DNA from: Streptomyces canus
GTDB lineage: Bacteria > Actinomycetota > Actinomycetes > Streptomycetales > Streptomycetaceae
Assembly (NCBI RefSeq): GCF_030816965.1
Contig: NZ_JAUSYQ010000002.1
Coordinates: 2,761,001 to 2,825,000, forward strand
Direction: 5' to 3'
DNA length: 64,000 nt
Part shown: positions 52,231-61,626 of the stretch, in pieces
Position numbering within the stretch: position 1 is the stretch's first letter
How the letters are laid out: each line of letters begins with the position of its first letter
The notes under the pieces: generated by a model
The model's database searches: none
The model's input: the letters and a program-made list of their open reading frames with translations, nothing else
Told to the model about the DNA's origin: nothing
Program-made: the position numbers and the translations under genes

Positions 52231-53670
52231 GTGCTTGAGCCCGCGTACCAGGCGGACGTCGTGATCGTGGGAGCCGGGGTCGCCGGACTCTCCGCGGCGC
52301 ATCGGCTGACCAGCCAAGGAGTGACCGTCGCAGTGTTGGAGGCCGCACCCTGTGTGGGCGGCCGGATGTCGACCGAGAAGGTCGACGGCTTCCGGCTCGA
52401 CCGGATCGGACGGCTGCTGTCCACGGCGTATCCAGAACTACAGCTCGCGCCCGGGCTCGACGGGCTCGTGCTGCGGCCCTTCGCGCCGGGCGTCCTGCTG
52501 CATGGCGACGGACGCCATCACCGCGTGGACGCTCCGGCGCGCGCCCGGAGCACAAGGGGTGCACTGCATGCGGTGCGCGCCCTGGCGAGCGCCCCTCGGG
52601 GGATGCCGGGGCCGCGGTTGGGGGCCGCGTCCCGGAGGGCGGCACCACGGAGGGCCACGTTCCGGGTGCTGCCCGGTGCCGGTCAGGGGAACGCGTCCAG
52701 GGCCGCCCGCGCGACCGCGCCGCTGGGCGGCGCCGTCGACCAGGCCCGGCTCGGTGCCGCGCTCACCCGGTTCTCCACCGTGCCCGTCGAACGCCTCCTC
52801 GCCCGCCCCGAGTTGCCCGCCGGGCAGTCGCTCGCGGCCCGGGGGCTGCCCGCGCGCACGATCGACGGCTTCCTGCGCCCCCTGCTCGCCGCACTGCTGT
52901 GCGACCCCGCGCTGACGACGTCCAGCCGATGCGCCGACCTCGCGCTGCGGGCCTTCGCGGGTGGGCGGCTGTGCGTGCCCGAGGGCGGCGCGGAGGCTCT
53001 TCCTGAGCTGCTCGCGCAGACGCTGCCGACGGGAACCGTGCACACAGGGGTGCGGGTCACATCCGTCTCGACGACATCGGTGGCCACGGCCGAGCACGGC
53101 GAGGTCCGGTGCCGGGCGGTGCTGCTGGCGACGGACGCGCGGGCCGCGGCCGAGCTGCTGCCGGGGTTGCGGGTGCCGGACTTCCACCCGGTGACGGTCG
53201 TCCACCACACGACGGACGAACCGCCCCGCACGGGTTCCGCGCTGCTGCTCGACGCCGACCGGGGCGGCCCGGTGGCCCACACGGCGGTGATCAGCGAGGT
53301 CGACCCGAGCCGGGCCCCTTCCGGCCGGGCCCTGATCTCCTCGACGGTCCTGGGCGACCCTCCTCCGGACCTGGAGACGGCCGTACGCACCCACCTGGGC
53401 CGCCTCTACGGCACGCCGACGCACCGCTGGGAGACCCTCGCGGTCCACCACACCCGGGAGGCGGTCCCGGCCATGCCCGCCCCGCACGACCTGCGCCGCC
53501 CGGTACGCCTGCTGGCGGGCCTGTACGTGTGCGGCGACCACCGGGACACCAGCACGGTCCAGGGCGCCCTGCACTCGGCCCACAGGGCGGCGACGGCCAT
53601 CCTGAAAGACCTGGGGGCTGCGGGTTCGATGCACCGCGCAGACCCGACTCCCACAGCTCAGGCAGCGTGA
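52231..53670 (+). CDS. FAD-dependent oxidoreductase, phytoene desaturase/amine oxidase-like
   Basis: A 479-residue protein with the dinucleotide motif VVIVGAGVAGLSAAHRL, the second signature VLEAAPCVGGRM near residue 40 and a C-terminal FAD contact LYVCGDHRDTSTVQGALHSAHRAA near 440. This is the architecture of protoporphyrinogen/phytoene/amine oxidases. The middle (about 90-180) is short and Arg/Ala-rich compared with characterised enzymes, so the substrate is not predicted. GAGGAGG lies six bases before the GTG. Confidence 0.88.
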   Translation: MLEPAYQADVVIVGAGVAGLSAAHRLTSQGVTVAVLEAAPCVGGRMSTEKVDGFRLDRIGRLLSTAYPELQLAPGLDGLVLRPFAPGVLLHGDGRHHRVDAPARARSTRGALHAVRALASAPRGMPGPRLGAASRRAAPRRATFRVLPGAGQGNASRAARATAPLGGAVDQARLGAALTRFSTVPVERLLARPELPAGQSLAARGLPARTIDGFLRPLLAALLCDPALTTSSRCADLALRAFAGGRLCVPEGGAEALPELLAQTLPTGTVHTGVRVTSVSTTSVATAEHGEVRCRAVLLATDARAAAELLPGLRVPDFHPVTVVHHTTDEPPRTGSALLLDADRGGPVAHTAVISEVDPSRAPSGRALISSTVLGDPPPDLETAVRTHLGRLYGTPTHRWETLAVHHTREAVPAMPAPHDLRRPVRLLAGLYVCGDHRDTSTVQGALHSAHRAATAILKDLGAAGSMHRADPTPTAQAA

Positions 53671-53683
53671 GGATCACCCGCGC

Positions 53684-53755
53684 TCCTCTGGGGCGCGGGG
53701 CTGTATCCCTATGCGGCTGCGCCGCGTGCGCGCGATCAGCCACGACAACGCCGCA
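53684..53755. repeat. dispersed intergenic palindromic repeat, copy D (inverted orientation)
   Basis: Reads GGGGCGCGGGGCTGTATC, then GCGGCTGCGCCGC, then GCGCGATCAGCC, the reverse complement of the pattern at 11791, 25761 and 35941. It lies between two convergent genes, where it could also act as a terminator. Confidence 0.8.
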
Positions 53756-53793
53756 CTCGACACACGACCGTCGGAGTCACGGCGAGACGGCCC

Positions 53794-55227
53794 CTACATC
53801 AGTGCCGCGACCTTGTCGCGATAACCGCGCACCGGCGCCGCGTCCTTGTACGGCTCCAACCGCCGCTCGAAGTCCCGCACATACTCCACCGCCCGCACCG
53901 ACCGCATCTCAGCGGCCTGGCCCGCCGCCTCCGCCGCCAGCGCACAGGCCTGGTCCAGTTCCCCCAGACCGAGACGCGCGGAGGCAAGGACCACCCGGCA
54001 GAACAACCGGCTCCGCGCATACGCGGGCGCACGCAACTGAAGCGAGCGCTCGGCGTGTTGCGCCGCCGCCCGGAACTGCTGCAGATCCCGGTGACAGTGC
54101 CCGAACTCGTCCGCCAGCTGCGCCTCGTCGAAGAACCGCGCCCAGTACGGGACTTCGTCAACGGGACGGGCCGCCTCCAGGGCCCGTTCCGCGCGGACCA
54201 GGGACGCCGTGCACGCCCGCACCTCCCCCAGCACCCCGTGCCCCCGCGCCTCGGCCGAGTGCAGCAGCGCCTGCACGACCGGCGGAGCCGTCGTACCGAC
54301 GCCCTGCTGGGCCACCCGCGCGAGCTGGATCGCCTCCCGCCCGTGCCCCAGATACACAGCCTGACGACTCATCGTGACCAGCACATACGCCCCGTACGTC
54401 CGGTCCCCCGCCGCCTGCGCGAGCCGCAGCGCCTGCACGAAGTACCGCTGGGCGAGACCGTGCGCCGCAATGTCGTACGACGTCCAGCCCGCGAGCCGGG
54501 TCAGGTCCGCCGCCGCGGCGAACAGCCTGCGGCCGGTCGTCTCCCCGTAGGTACCGCGCAGCATCGGCTCGCACTCGTGCTCCAGATAGCGCACCAGGGC
54601 CTGGCGGGCGTGGCCGCCGCCGTACTGGTCGTCGAGGGTGCGGAAGAGTTCGCCGACCGAACCGAGCGCGGCGATGTCGCCCCCGGTGACCTTCTGACCG
54701 GGCACGCGTTCGGCCTGGCCCCGCTGCCGTGGCACCACCGGGCGCCCCTGGGGAGGGACCCCGACCGGCTCGCCGCGGGCGACCTTGTCGTCGGGGCGGC
54801 CGATCAGCCAGTCACGGCTCGGCACGACCAGTCCGGCGGGGGTGAAGGCGATCTTGCGCAGTTCGGCGTGGCTGCCGGAGTCCTTGCGCCACAGCCCGCT
54901 GACGATGTCGACGGCCTCCTCGGGACCCGCGGCGAACTCCAGCCCGGCGTAGACGGGCGCGCAGGCGTCGAGGCCCAGGTCCTGCGCGGAGAGCCGGCGG
55001 CCGAGACGCCGGGTGAAGACCTCGGCGATGAGGGCGGGCGTGGTGCCCCGGGGCTGTTGCCCGCGCAGCCACCGGGTCACGGACGTCTTGTCGTACCGGA
55101 GATCCAGCCCATGTTCGAGACCGAGCTGGTCCACACGTCGGGCGAGACCCGCGTTGGAGAACCCCGCTTCTGCGATGAGCGCGGCGAGCTGTCGATTGGG
55201 AGTGCGCTGCGCGGGTCGTTCCGTCAT
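53794..55227 (-). CDS. HTH regulator with TPR-like C-terminal region
   Basis: A 477-residue protein. An N-terminal XRE-like HTH (residues 12-55, ALIAEAGFSNAGLARRVDQLG...KTSVTRWLRGQQPRG) is followed by a long helical region with tetratricopeptide-like pairs (about 190-470; AVYLGHGREAIQLARVAQQ, ERSLQLRAPAYARSRLFCRVVLASARLGLGELDQA). This layout is typical of Streptomyces developmental and antibiotic regulators such as the NsdA/NsdB type. No ligand or target is apparent. The gene is divergent from lipB, separated by about 240 bases. Confidence 0.85.
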   Translation of the reverse strand: MTERPAQRTPNRQLAALIAEAGFSNAGLARRVDQLGLEHGLDLRYDKTSVTRWLRGQQPRGTTPALIAEVFTRRLGRRLSAQDLGLDACAPVYAGLEFAAGPEEAVDIVSGLWRKDSGSHAELRKIAFTPAGLVVPSRDWLIGRPDDKVARGEPVGVPPQGRPVVPRQRGQAERVPGQKVTGGDIAALGSVGELFRTLDDQYGGGHARQALVRYLEHECEPMLRGTYGETTGRRLFAAAADLTRLAGWTSYDIAAHGLAQRYFVQALRLAQAAGDRTYGAYVLVTMSRQAVYLGHGREAIQLARVAQQGVGTTAPPVVQALLHSAEARGHGVLGEVRACTASLVRAERALEAARPVDEVPYWARFFDEAQLADEFGHCHRDLQQFRAAAQHAERSLQLRAPAYARSRLFCRVVLASARLGLGELDQACALAAEAAGQAAEMRSVRAVEYVRDFERRLEPYKDAAPVRGYRDKVAALM

Positions 55228-55470
55228 CTGCGGTGCGGTCTCCTGCCTTTCGGGCTGTCACGTGGCCACGTGGTGCCCGGATTGCCTGTGAGCAGCCCTT
55301 ATGGCCTGCGCGAACGGCGAATGTAGCGGAGAGTGAGCAGGTGATCGCACACTTCGACGTTCGTTCATCCGATCGTGTGAGGATTGACCCCGGAGCTGAC
55401 GCCTGCGGGCCGGACGTACAGTGGCGTGGGCACCCTTCGTGCCTTACGACCTTCTAGGGAGGCGCTTGCC

Positions 55471-56271
55471 GTGAGTGGGTTGCGGTTCGTCCGTATGGGC
55501 TTCGGTGCGGACGCGGTCGAGTACCAGCAGGCGTGGGACGAGCAGCGCCGGGTGCACGCGGCGCGGTTCGAGGACGAGATCCCCGACACCGTCCTGCTGC
55601 TCGAACACCCCCCTGTGTATACGGCGGGCCGGCGCACCGCGGACAACGAGCGCCCCCTCGACGGCACCCCGGTCATCGACGTGGACCGCGGCGGCAAGAT
55701 CACCTGGCACGGTCCGGGCCAGCTGGTGGGGTACCCGATCCAGAAGCTCCCGCGTCCGGTGGACGTGGTGGCGCACGTACGGCGCCTGGAGGAGGCCCTG
55801 ATCCGCACATGCGCGGAGTTCGGCCTGGAGACCAGCCGGGTCGAGGGCCGCAGTGGCGTGTGGGTGCTGGGCGATCCGGTCGAGACGCGTCCGGCGCTCG
55901 GCGGGCTCTCCCTGGACTTCGACCCCCGGCTCATGGACGAGGAGTTCGACCCCCGCATGAACGGCCCGGAGTACGCCCCGTCCAACGCCGGGCAGCGCCG
56001 CGAGGACCGCAAGATCGCGGCGATCGGCATCCGGGTCGCCAAGGGCGTGACGATGCACGGCTTCGCGCTGAACGTGAACCCGGACAACAAGTGGTTCGAC
56101 CGGATCATCCCCTGCGGCATCCGTGACGCGGGGGTCGCCTCCCTCGCGGGCGAGCTCGGCCGGGACGTCACCATCGACGAGGTCCTGCCGGTCGTCGAGC
56201 GGCATCTGAAGGACGTACTCGAGAACGCGGAACTGAAGCCGAGAGTGATCGAGAAGACACCGGCAGCCTGA
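55471..56271 (+). CDS. lipB: octanoyl-[acyl carrier protein]:protein N-octanoyltransferase
   Basis: Transfers octanoate from ACP to lipoyl domains, the first step of lipoate synthesis. The 266-residue protein shows [15 protein letters not shown], the acyl-binding [12 protein letters not shown], the catalytic lysine in [10 protein letters not shown] and the catalytic cysteine in [14 protein letters not shown]. An insertion of about 40 residues (near 145-185) separates the central strands, as in other streptomycetes. The GTG has AGGGAGG eight bases upstream. lipA follows after 74 bases; the targets are the E2 lipoyl domains encoded at 37662. Confidence 0.97.
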   Translation: MSGLRFVRMGFGADAVEYQQAWDEQRRVHAARFEDEIPDTVLLLEHPPVYTAGRRTADNERPLDGTPVIDVDRGGKITWHGPGQLVGYPIQKLPRPVDVVAHVRRLEEALIRTCAEFGLETSRVEGRSGVWVLGDPVETRPALGGLSLDFDPRLMDEEFDPRMNGPEYAPSNAGQRREDRKIAAIGIRVAKGVTMHGFALNVNPDNKWFDRIIPCGIRDAGVASLAGELGRDVTIDEVLPVVERHLKDVLENAELKPRVIEKTPAA

Positions 56272-56345
56272 ACACCGCCTCGGGCTTTCAAATCCACGGG
56301 CGTACCCTTGAGCACGCCGAAGAATCAAACGCTAGGGAGCCGGTC

Positions 56346-57311
56346 GTGTCCGCAGTCGCACCCGACGGACGCAAGATGCTGCGCCTGGAGGTCCGCAACG
56401 CCCAGACCCCCATCGAGCGCAAGCCCGAGTGGATCAAGACCCGGGCGAAAATGGGCCCCGAGTACACCGCGATGCAGAAGCTCGTGAAGAGCGAGGGCCT
56501 GCACACGGTCTGCCAGGAAGCCGGCTGTCCCAACATCTACGAGTGCTGGGAGGACCGCGAGGCGACCTTCCTCATCGGCGGCGACCAGTGCACCCGGCGT
56601 TGCGACTTCTGCCAGATCGACACCGGCAAGCCCGAGGCTCTGGACCGTGACGAGCCGCGCCGCGTCGGCGAGTCCGTCGTCACCATGGACCTGAACTACG
56701 CCACCATCACCGGCGTCGCCCGCGACGACCTGGAGGACGGCGGCGCGTGGCTGTACGCCGAGACGGTCCGGCAGATCCACGAGCAGACCGCGGGCCGTGA
56801 GGCCGGCCGCACCAAGGTCGAGCTGCTGGCCCCGGACTTCAACGCCGTGCCGGAGCTGCTCCAGCAGGTCTTCGAGTCCCGTCCCGAGGTCTTCGCGCAC
56901 AACGTCGAGACGGTCCCCCGGATCTTCAAGCGCATCCGCCCCGGCTTCCGGTACGAGCGCTCCCTGAAGGTCATCACCGAGGCCCGCGACTTCGGCCTGG
57001 TGACCAAGTCCAACCTGATCCTCGGCATGGGCGAGACCCGCGAGGAGGTCAGTGAGGCGCTCCAGCAGCTGCACGACGCCGGCTGCGAGCTCGTCACCAT
57101 CACCCAGTACCTGCGCCCCTCCGTGCGCCACCACCCCGTGGAACGCTGGGTGAAGCCGCAGGAGTTCGTGGAGCTGAAGGACGAGGCCGAGCAGATCGGC
57201 TTCTCCGGTGTGATGTCCGGACCGCTCGTCCGGTCCTCCTACCGGGCGGGCCGGCTCTACCAGATGGCCGTCGAGAAGCGTGGCTCCTACGTCGCTTCGC
57301 AGGCCGTCTGA
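56346..57311 (+). CDS. lipA: lipoyl synthase
   Basis: Radical-SAM enzyme that inserts two sulfurs into the octanoyl chain. The 321-residue protein has both cluster motifs: the auxiliary [12 protein letters not shown] (near residue 56-67) and the radical-[11 protein letters not shown] (near 82-89, CxxxCxxC), plus the C-terminal serine in [12 protein letters not shown] that ligates the auxiliary cluster. The start is GTG after GGGAGCCG. It is co-oriented with lipB. Confidence 0.98.
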   Translation: MSAVAPDGRKMLRLEVRNAQTPIERKPEWIKTRAKMGPEYTAMQKLVKSEGLHTVCQEAGCPNIYECWEDREATFLIGGDQCTRRCDFCQIDTGKPEALDRDEPRRVGESVVTMDLNYATITGVARDDLEDGGAWLYAETVRQIHEQTAGREAGRTKVELLAPDFNAVPELLQQVFESRPEVFAHNVETVPRIFKRIRPGFRYERSLKVITEARDFGLVTKSNLILGMGETREEVSEALQQLHDAGCELVTITQYLRPSVRHHPVERWVKPQEFVELKDEAEQIGFSGVMSGPLVRSSYRAGRLYQMAVEKRGSYVASQAV

Positions 57312-57510
57312 GCACCGTCTGAGCCCTCTTTGGGCCCTCTCTGAGCACCTTCGGATGGCACGGAGTGCCACTCCAAACGTGTGAATCCGAGCACAAGCAG
57401 CTACCGCTCGGTAGCGGCCGATCGACGCGGTCCCGGACATCCCCGCAGATAGGGGGGCCATCGGGGCCGCGTCCGTGTTTTCGGGCGGCACATCAAGGCT
57501 TCATGGGTGT

Positions 57511-57539
57511 TTGACCGGTCGGTCACGCCCTGGTAACAC
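57511..57539 (+). promoter_or_regulatory. candidate promoter with an inverted-repeat operator in the lipA-57613 gap
   Basis: TTGACC (57511-57516) and TAACAC (57534-57539) are separated by 17 bp. The -35 element is embedded in TGACCG-GT-CGGTCA (57512-57525), a perfect inverted repeat. The 301-base gap also has a short hairpin, GCTACCG with CGGTAGC, near 57410-57425 that could terminate lipA. The regulator is unknown. Confidence 0.45.
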
Positions 57540-57612
57540 CATTCAGTGACCCTGGCTGTACAGCCCGTGCACCACTCACCAGAGCCGCCCACTCCCGAGG
57601 GGGACCCCTATC

Positions 57613-57825
57613 ATGCAGGCCGCGCCGGTTCGCGCCACCGCCATCCCGTCCTTCACCGATGCACTCCGTGCCGTCGAGTCCGTGCTCATGAGCAGCGGTC
57701 AGCGGACCGCCCGCCGCAACGCCTGGACGTCCGTCCTGGAGGACCGCCGCCGCGCCAAGGACAGGGTCGAGGCGCAGCGTGTCCTGGAGCAGACGCTCAC
57801 CGAGACGGTCATCGCCCGTTCCTGA
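57613..57825 (+). CDS. small conserved protein of unknown function
   Basis: A 70-residue helical, basic protein (MQAAPVRATAIPSFTDALRAVESVL ... DRVEAQRVLEQTLTETV). The ATG follows GAGGGGGAC. High Arg/Ala and a predicted amphipathic helix at 15-60 suggest a nucleic-acid or protein-binding peptide, but no family function is known to me. It lies between lipA and the DUF4191 gene. Confidence 0.7.
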   Translation: MQAAPVRATAIPSFTDALRAVESVLMSSGQRTARRNAWTSVLEDRRRAKDRVEAQRVLEQTLTETVIARS

Positions 57826-57890
57826 ACCGTCCCCTTCGACGGTGGGCACTGCCGTCGTCGGCGCCTGCGGGGCCACGTAGACTTCGGGGC

Positions 57891-58592
57891 ATGGCGAGAA
57901 GTGACAGTGCGGCGGATGCCGCGAACCCCGGGCGACTGAAGCAGATCGCCCTGACGTACAAGATGACCCGCAAGGCCGACAAGAAGATCGGCCTGGTACT
58001 CGCGGGTGTCTTCATCCTCATCCTCGGTGTCTTTCTCGCGATCGGTTTCCTGATCGGTCATCCGGTCTACCTCGGCATCCTGGGCTTCCTGCTCGCCTTC
58101 CTCGGGACGGCGATCATCTTCGGACGCCGGGCTGAGCGGGCCGCGTTCGGGCAGATGGAGGGTCAGCCGGGCGCCGCGGCGGCCGTGCTGGACAACATCG
58201 GCCGGGGCTGGACGACGACCCCCGCGGTGGCGATGAACCGCAGTCAGGACGTGGTGCACCGGGCCGTCGGCAAGGCCGGCATCGTCCTGGTCGCCGAGGG
58301 CAACCCGAACCGGGTCAAGGGCCTGCTGGCCGCCGAGAAGAAGAAGATGAACCGCATCGTCGCGGATGTGCCGGTGCACGACATCCTCGTCGGCACGGGC
58401 GAGGGCCAGGTCCCCCTCAAGAAGGTGCGGACCACCATGCTCAAGCTGCCGCGCGTGCTGACCGGTCCCCAGGTGACGGCCACGAACGACCGCTTGCGGG
58501 CGCTGGGCGACCTGATGAGCAACATGCCGTTGCCGAAGGGCCCCATGCCCAAGGGCATGAAGCTCCCCAAGGGTGGACCCAAGGCCCGCTGA
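57891..58592 (+). CDS. DUF4191 membrane protein
   Basis: A 233-residue protein with a polar N-terminus, two close membrane helices (about 41-60 and 62-82; GLVLAGVFILILGVFLAIG and GILGFLLAFLGTAIIFG) and a cytosolic domain of about 150 residues (GRGWTTTPAVAMNRSQDVVHRAVG, GIVLVAEGNPNRVKGLLAAEKKK). It ends in a Lys/Pro/Gly-rich tail. Actinobacterial family next to lipA in mycobacteria too. Function unknown. Confidence 0.92.
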   Translation: MARSDSAADAANPGRLKQIALTYKMTRKADKKIGLVLAGVFILILGVFLAIGFLIGHPVYLGILGFLLAFLGTAIIFGRRAERAAFGQMEGQPGAAAAVLDNIGRGWTTTPAVAMNRSQDVVHRAVGKAGIVLVAEGNPNRVKGLLAAEKKKMNRIVADVPVHDILVGTGEGQVPLKKVRTTMLKLPRVLTGPQVTATNDRLRALGDLMSNMPLPKGPMPKGMKLPKGGPKAR

Positions 58593-58602
58593 ATCCTCTC
58601 GT

Positions 58603-58649
58603 ACGACGATGGGGGCGCCCGGTGTGACACCGGGCGCCCCCATCGTCGT
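58603..58649. terminator. 22-bp-stem terminator after the DUF4191 gene
   Basis: The two arms, 58603-58624 and 58628-58649, are perfectly complementary over 22 bp with a 3-nt loop. It is the longest hairpin of this kind in the window, placed 11 bases after the stop codon. Confidence 0.9.
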
Positions 58650-58655
58650 AGTGGA

Positions 58656-59160
58656 TCAGCAGTCACTCCGGGCGGGCCTGCCCGCGAACCGGTCGCCGAG
58701 CCAGGAGACGACGTCGCCGACGGCCTGGTTGTCGGTGAGGAGATGGTCGCCGGCGTAGATCTTCCAGCCGGTTCGCACGCCCGCGGCGCAGTAGGCGGTG
58801 CGGACGGCGTCCTCGGTGGTGGTGGGGATGACTTCGTCGAGGGCCCCGCGGTACTGCAGGACCGTGCCGAGCTTCTGGGTGTCCAGCACCTGGCCCCAGA
58901 TGCGGCCGTCGCTGCCGCGCTGCCGGTAGAGCTGGTCGAGGGTGATCCCGGCCGTGGTGAAGTCCTTGATGCTCTTGCCCGCGAGGGCGGTGAGGGTGCC
59001 GGCCAGACAGACGGACTTGGCGGTCTTCACGGCCTCCCGGCCCTGGTCGTTGAGGAGCGAGTCGAAGGGCAGCGTGGGATAGGCCGCCAGAGGATGGTCC
59101 GGGGCCTCCCCGTCGCCTCTGGCCGTACCGAACTGGCCGGGTCGTGAGGGCTGTGTCCAT
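58656..59160 (-). pseudogene. C-terminal fragment of a secretory lipase (LIP family)
   Basis: The frame open from just after a TGA at about 59160 to the stop at 58656 encodes FDSLLNDQGREAVK, CLAGTLTALAGKSIKDF, VLQYRGALDEVIPT and the C-terminal AGDHLLTDNQAVGDVVSWLGDRF. These are the C-terminal part of secretory lipases, including the catalytic Asp and His regions (near DEVIP and GDH). The N-terminal two-thirds, with the signal peptide and catalytic serine, are absent; the 264 bases upstream (59161-59424) show no lipase remnant that I recognise. It is probably a decayed gene. Confidence 0.7.
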
Positions 59161-59424
59161 CAGCGGCCTTGCCGCGGGGGCCTCCCGGGCCCAGGATGCG
59201 TGTCGCCGCTCCGGGGTCGAGTACGCCGGGGACCAGCTCGCCCAAGACCGTTCGGGGCGCGCGGCGGAACGGGCTCACTCCCGTTCAGTCCACAGGAACG
59301 GTTGCTTGGGTGCCAGACGCCAGGAGCCCGGATCTACTGACTAGTAGTCAGCTGCTGCGCGTCTTCCTCGCCGCGGCTGTCAGGACGCGACAAAGACGAG
59401 GGACCTCGTGAGAGAGGGACCTCG

Positions 59425-59895
59425 TCAGATACGCACTTCCACGGTCTTCGCCAGCCGGTCGTGCAGACCCCTGCCGTCGCGGTCCCAGATCAGGGCCGGG
59501 AGGGCGAGGCAGAGCAGGACCGTGCGCAGGAGGGCGCGCGCCGGGTTCACGCGACCGGTGTCGAGGGCGATCACCCGCAGGCCGAAGAGGCGCTTGCCGG
59601 GGGTGTAGCCGATGGTGCCGACGGTGAGGACACCCATCACGAAGAAGACCAGCAGCGACCAGTTCGAGGTCGACGGGCCGCCGTAGCTCTGAGTGATCAA
59701 CTGGGATGCAATCAGGACGCTCATCGCCCAGTCCACGGCGAGTGCGCCCAGCCGCCGTCCGGGGCGGGCGATCGAGCCCGGCCCCTCCTCCGGCAGGCCG
59801 AGCTGCTGTCCGCGGTATCCGAAGTCGACACCGGCGTCCTCGGCGGCCGCGCGGGGGCCCGAGAGCCACGATCCGATTGCATCCCTCTTGTCCAC
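59425..59895 (-). CDS. RDD family membrane protein
   Basis: A 156-residue protein with the RDD signature: [22 protein letters not shown] (helix with the R and DD-like residues, about 50-70), a second helix near 85-105, and [20 protein letters not shown] near 110-130. The C-terminal [29 protein letters not shown] is typical. The start is the GTG at 59895, without a strong ribosome site. The family is linked to ion transport or small-molecule tolerance; the role here is unknown. It is divergent from glnA, as in mycobacteria. Confidence 0.9.
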   Translation of the reverse strand: MDKRDAIGSWLSGPRAAAEDAGVDFGYRGQQLGLPEEGPGSIARPGRRLGALAVDWAMSVLIASQLITQSYGGPSTSNWSLLVFFVMGVLTVGTIGYTPGKRLFGLRVIALDTGRVNPARALLRTVLLCLALPALIWDRDGRGLHDRLAKTVEVRI

Positions 59896-59958
59896 GGGTC
59901 CACGGTACTGCCAGCGTTTCGGGATGCGGACAGGTGGGGCCGGACCCACGATGTCCGG

Positions 59959-60012
59959 TTAACTTGTGCGAAACAAATGGGTCACGCCCGAGAAACCACC
60001 CGTCCCTAGGGT
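59959..60012 (+). promoter_or_regulatory. GlnR box and promoter of glnA
   Basis: Four GlnR half-sites with perfect 6-bp spacing: TTAAC (59959-59963), GAAAC (59970-59974), GTCAC (59981-59985), GAAAC (59992-59996). A TAGGGT -10 hexamer follows at 60007-60012, about 85 bases before the start codon. This matches the Streptomyces glnA activator site (gTnAc-n6-GaAAc twice). GlnR would activate glnA under nitrogen limitation. Confidence 0.93.
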
Positions 60013-60095
60013 CGTGGACAGCGTGTGCCACCGCACTGGCCGCACGAACGAACTACCACCCCGGTCCAGGAACGGTCGGGAGTAGGAGGAGCTGG

Positions 60096-61505
60096 ATGTT
60101 CCAGAACGCCGACGAGGCCAAGAAGTTCATCGCGGACGAGGACGTCAAGTTCGTCGACGTCCGCTTCTGCGACCTGCCGGGCGTCATGCAGCACTTCACG
60201 CTGCCCGTCGAGGCGTTCGACCCGGACGAGGAGCTCGCGTTCGACGGCTCGTCGATCCGTGGTTTCCAGGCCATCCACGAATCCGACATGGCGCTGCGCG
60301 CGGACCTGTCGACCGCCCGGGTCGACTCCTTCCGGCGCGACAAGACGCTGAACATCAACTTCTTCATCCACGACCCGATCACCGGCGAGCAGTACAGCCG
60401 TGACCCGCGCAACGTGGCGAAGAAGGCCGAGGCCTACCTCGCCTCCACCGGTATCGCCGACACCGCGTACTTCGGCCCCGAGGCCGAGTTCTACGTGTTC
60501 GACAGCGTGCGCTTCGCCACCTCGTCGAACGAGTCCTTCTACCACATCGACTCCGAGGCGGGCGCCTGGAACACCGGTGCGCTGGAGGACAACCGCGGTT
60601 ACAAGGTCCGCTACAAGGGCGGCTACTTCCCGGTCCCGCCGGTCGACCACTTCGCCGACCTGCGTGCCGAGATCTCCCTCGAGCTGGCCAAGTCCGGCCT
60701 CCAGGTCGAGCGTCAGCACCACGAGGTGGGCACCGCCGGCCAGGCCGAGATCAACTACAAGTTCAACACGCTGCTCGCCGCGGCCGACGACCTCCAGCTC
60801 TTCAAGTACATCGTGAAGAACGTCGCCTGGCGCAACGGCAAGACCGCGACCTTCATGCCGAAGCCGATCTTCGGTGACAACGGCTCGGGCATGCACGTCC
60901 ACCAGTCGCTGTGGACGGGCGGCCAGCCGCTCTTCTACGACGAGGCCGGTTACGCGGGCCTGTCGGACACCGCCCGCTACTACATCGGCGGCATCCTCAA
61001 GCACGCCCCGTCGCTGCTGGCCTTCACCAACCCGACGGTGAACTCCTACCACCGTCTGGTGCCGGGCTTCGAGGCGCCGATCAACCTGGTGTACTCGCAG
61101 CGCAACCGCTCCGCGGCCATGCGTATCCCGATCACGGGCTCCAACCCGAAGGCCAAGCGCGTCGAGTTCCGCGCGCCCGACTCCTCCGGCAACCCGTACC
61201 TGGCCTTCTCGGCACTGCTGCTCGCGGGCCTCGACGGCATCAAGAACAAGATCGAGCCGGCCGAGCCGATCGACAAGGACCTGTACGAGCTGGCTCCCGA
61301 GGAGCACGCGGGCGTCGCGCAGGTCCCGACCTCCCTCCCGGCGGTCCTCGATCGCCTCGAGGCCGACCACGAGTTCCTCCTCCAGGGCGACGTCTTCACG
61401 CCGGACCTGATCGAGACGTGGATCGACTTCAAGCGGACGAACGAGATCGCCCCGCTCCAGCTGCGTCCGCACCCGCACGAGTTCGAGCTCTACTTCGACG
61501 TGTGA
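60096..61505 (+). CDS. glnA: glutamine synthetase type I
   Basis: ATP-dependent amination of glutamate to glutamine, the main ammonium-assimilation enzyme; a dodecamer in the cytosol. The 469-residue protein shows the N-terminal [14 protein letters not shown] and [17 protein letters not shown], the central [16 protein letters not shown] and [21 protein letters not shown], and the C-terminal [10 protein letters not shown], whose tyrosine is the adenylylation site of the GSI-beta class. GGAGGAG precedes the ATG. It is expected to be controlled by GlnR transcriptionally and by adenylylation. Confidence 0.98.
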   Translation: MFQNADEAKKFIADEDVKFVDVRFCDLPGVMQHFTLPVEAFDPDEELAFDGSSIRGFQAIHESDMALRADLSTARVDSFRRDKTLNINFFIHDPITGEQYSRDPRNVAKKAEAYLASTGIADTAYFGPEAEFYVFDSVRFATSSNESFYHIDSEAGAWNTGALEDNRGYKVRYKGGYFPVPPVDHFADLRAEISLELAKSGLQVERQHHEVGTAGQAEINYKFNTLLAAADDLQLFKYIVKNVAWRNGKTATFMPKPIFGDNGSGMHVHQSLWTGGQPLFYDEAGYAGLSDTARYYIGGILKHAPSLLAFTNPTVNSYHRLVPGFEAPINLVYSQRNRSAAMRIPITGSNPKAKRVEFRAPDSSGNPYLAFSALLLAGLDGIKNKIEPAEPIDKDLYELAPEEHAGVAQVPTSLPAVLDRLEADHEFLLQGDVFTPDLIETWIDFKRTNEIAPLQLRPHPHEFELYFDV

Positions 61506-61535
61506 TCGACCCGTAGGCCAGTCCTACGGCGTTTT

Positions 61536-61575
61536 ACGGCGCCCCCGTTCCCGTTTCCCGGGACGGGGGCGCCGT
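61536..61575 (+). terminator. glnA terminator
   Basis: A 17-bp stem with one bulged T and a 5-nt loop, the arms reading ACGGCGCCCCCGT...CCCG and CGGGACGGGGGCGCCGT. It begins 30 bases after the glnA stop. Confidence 0.85.
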
Positions 61576-61626
61576 CGTATCGTTTCCTGCACGGCTGTTC
61601 GACAGGAGACGACGGGGGATACGGGG

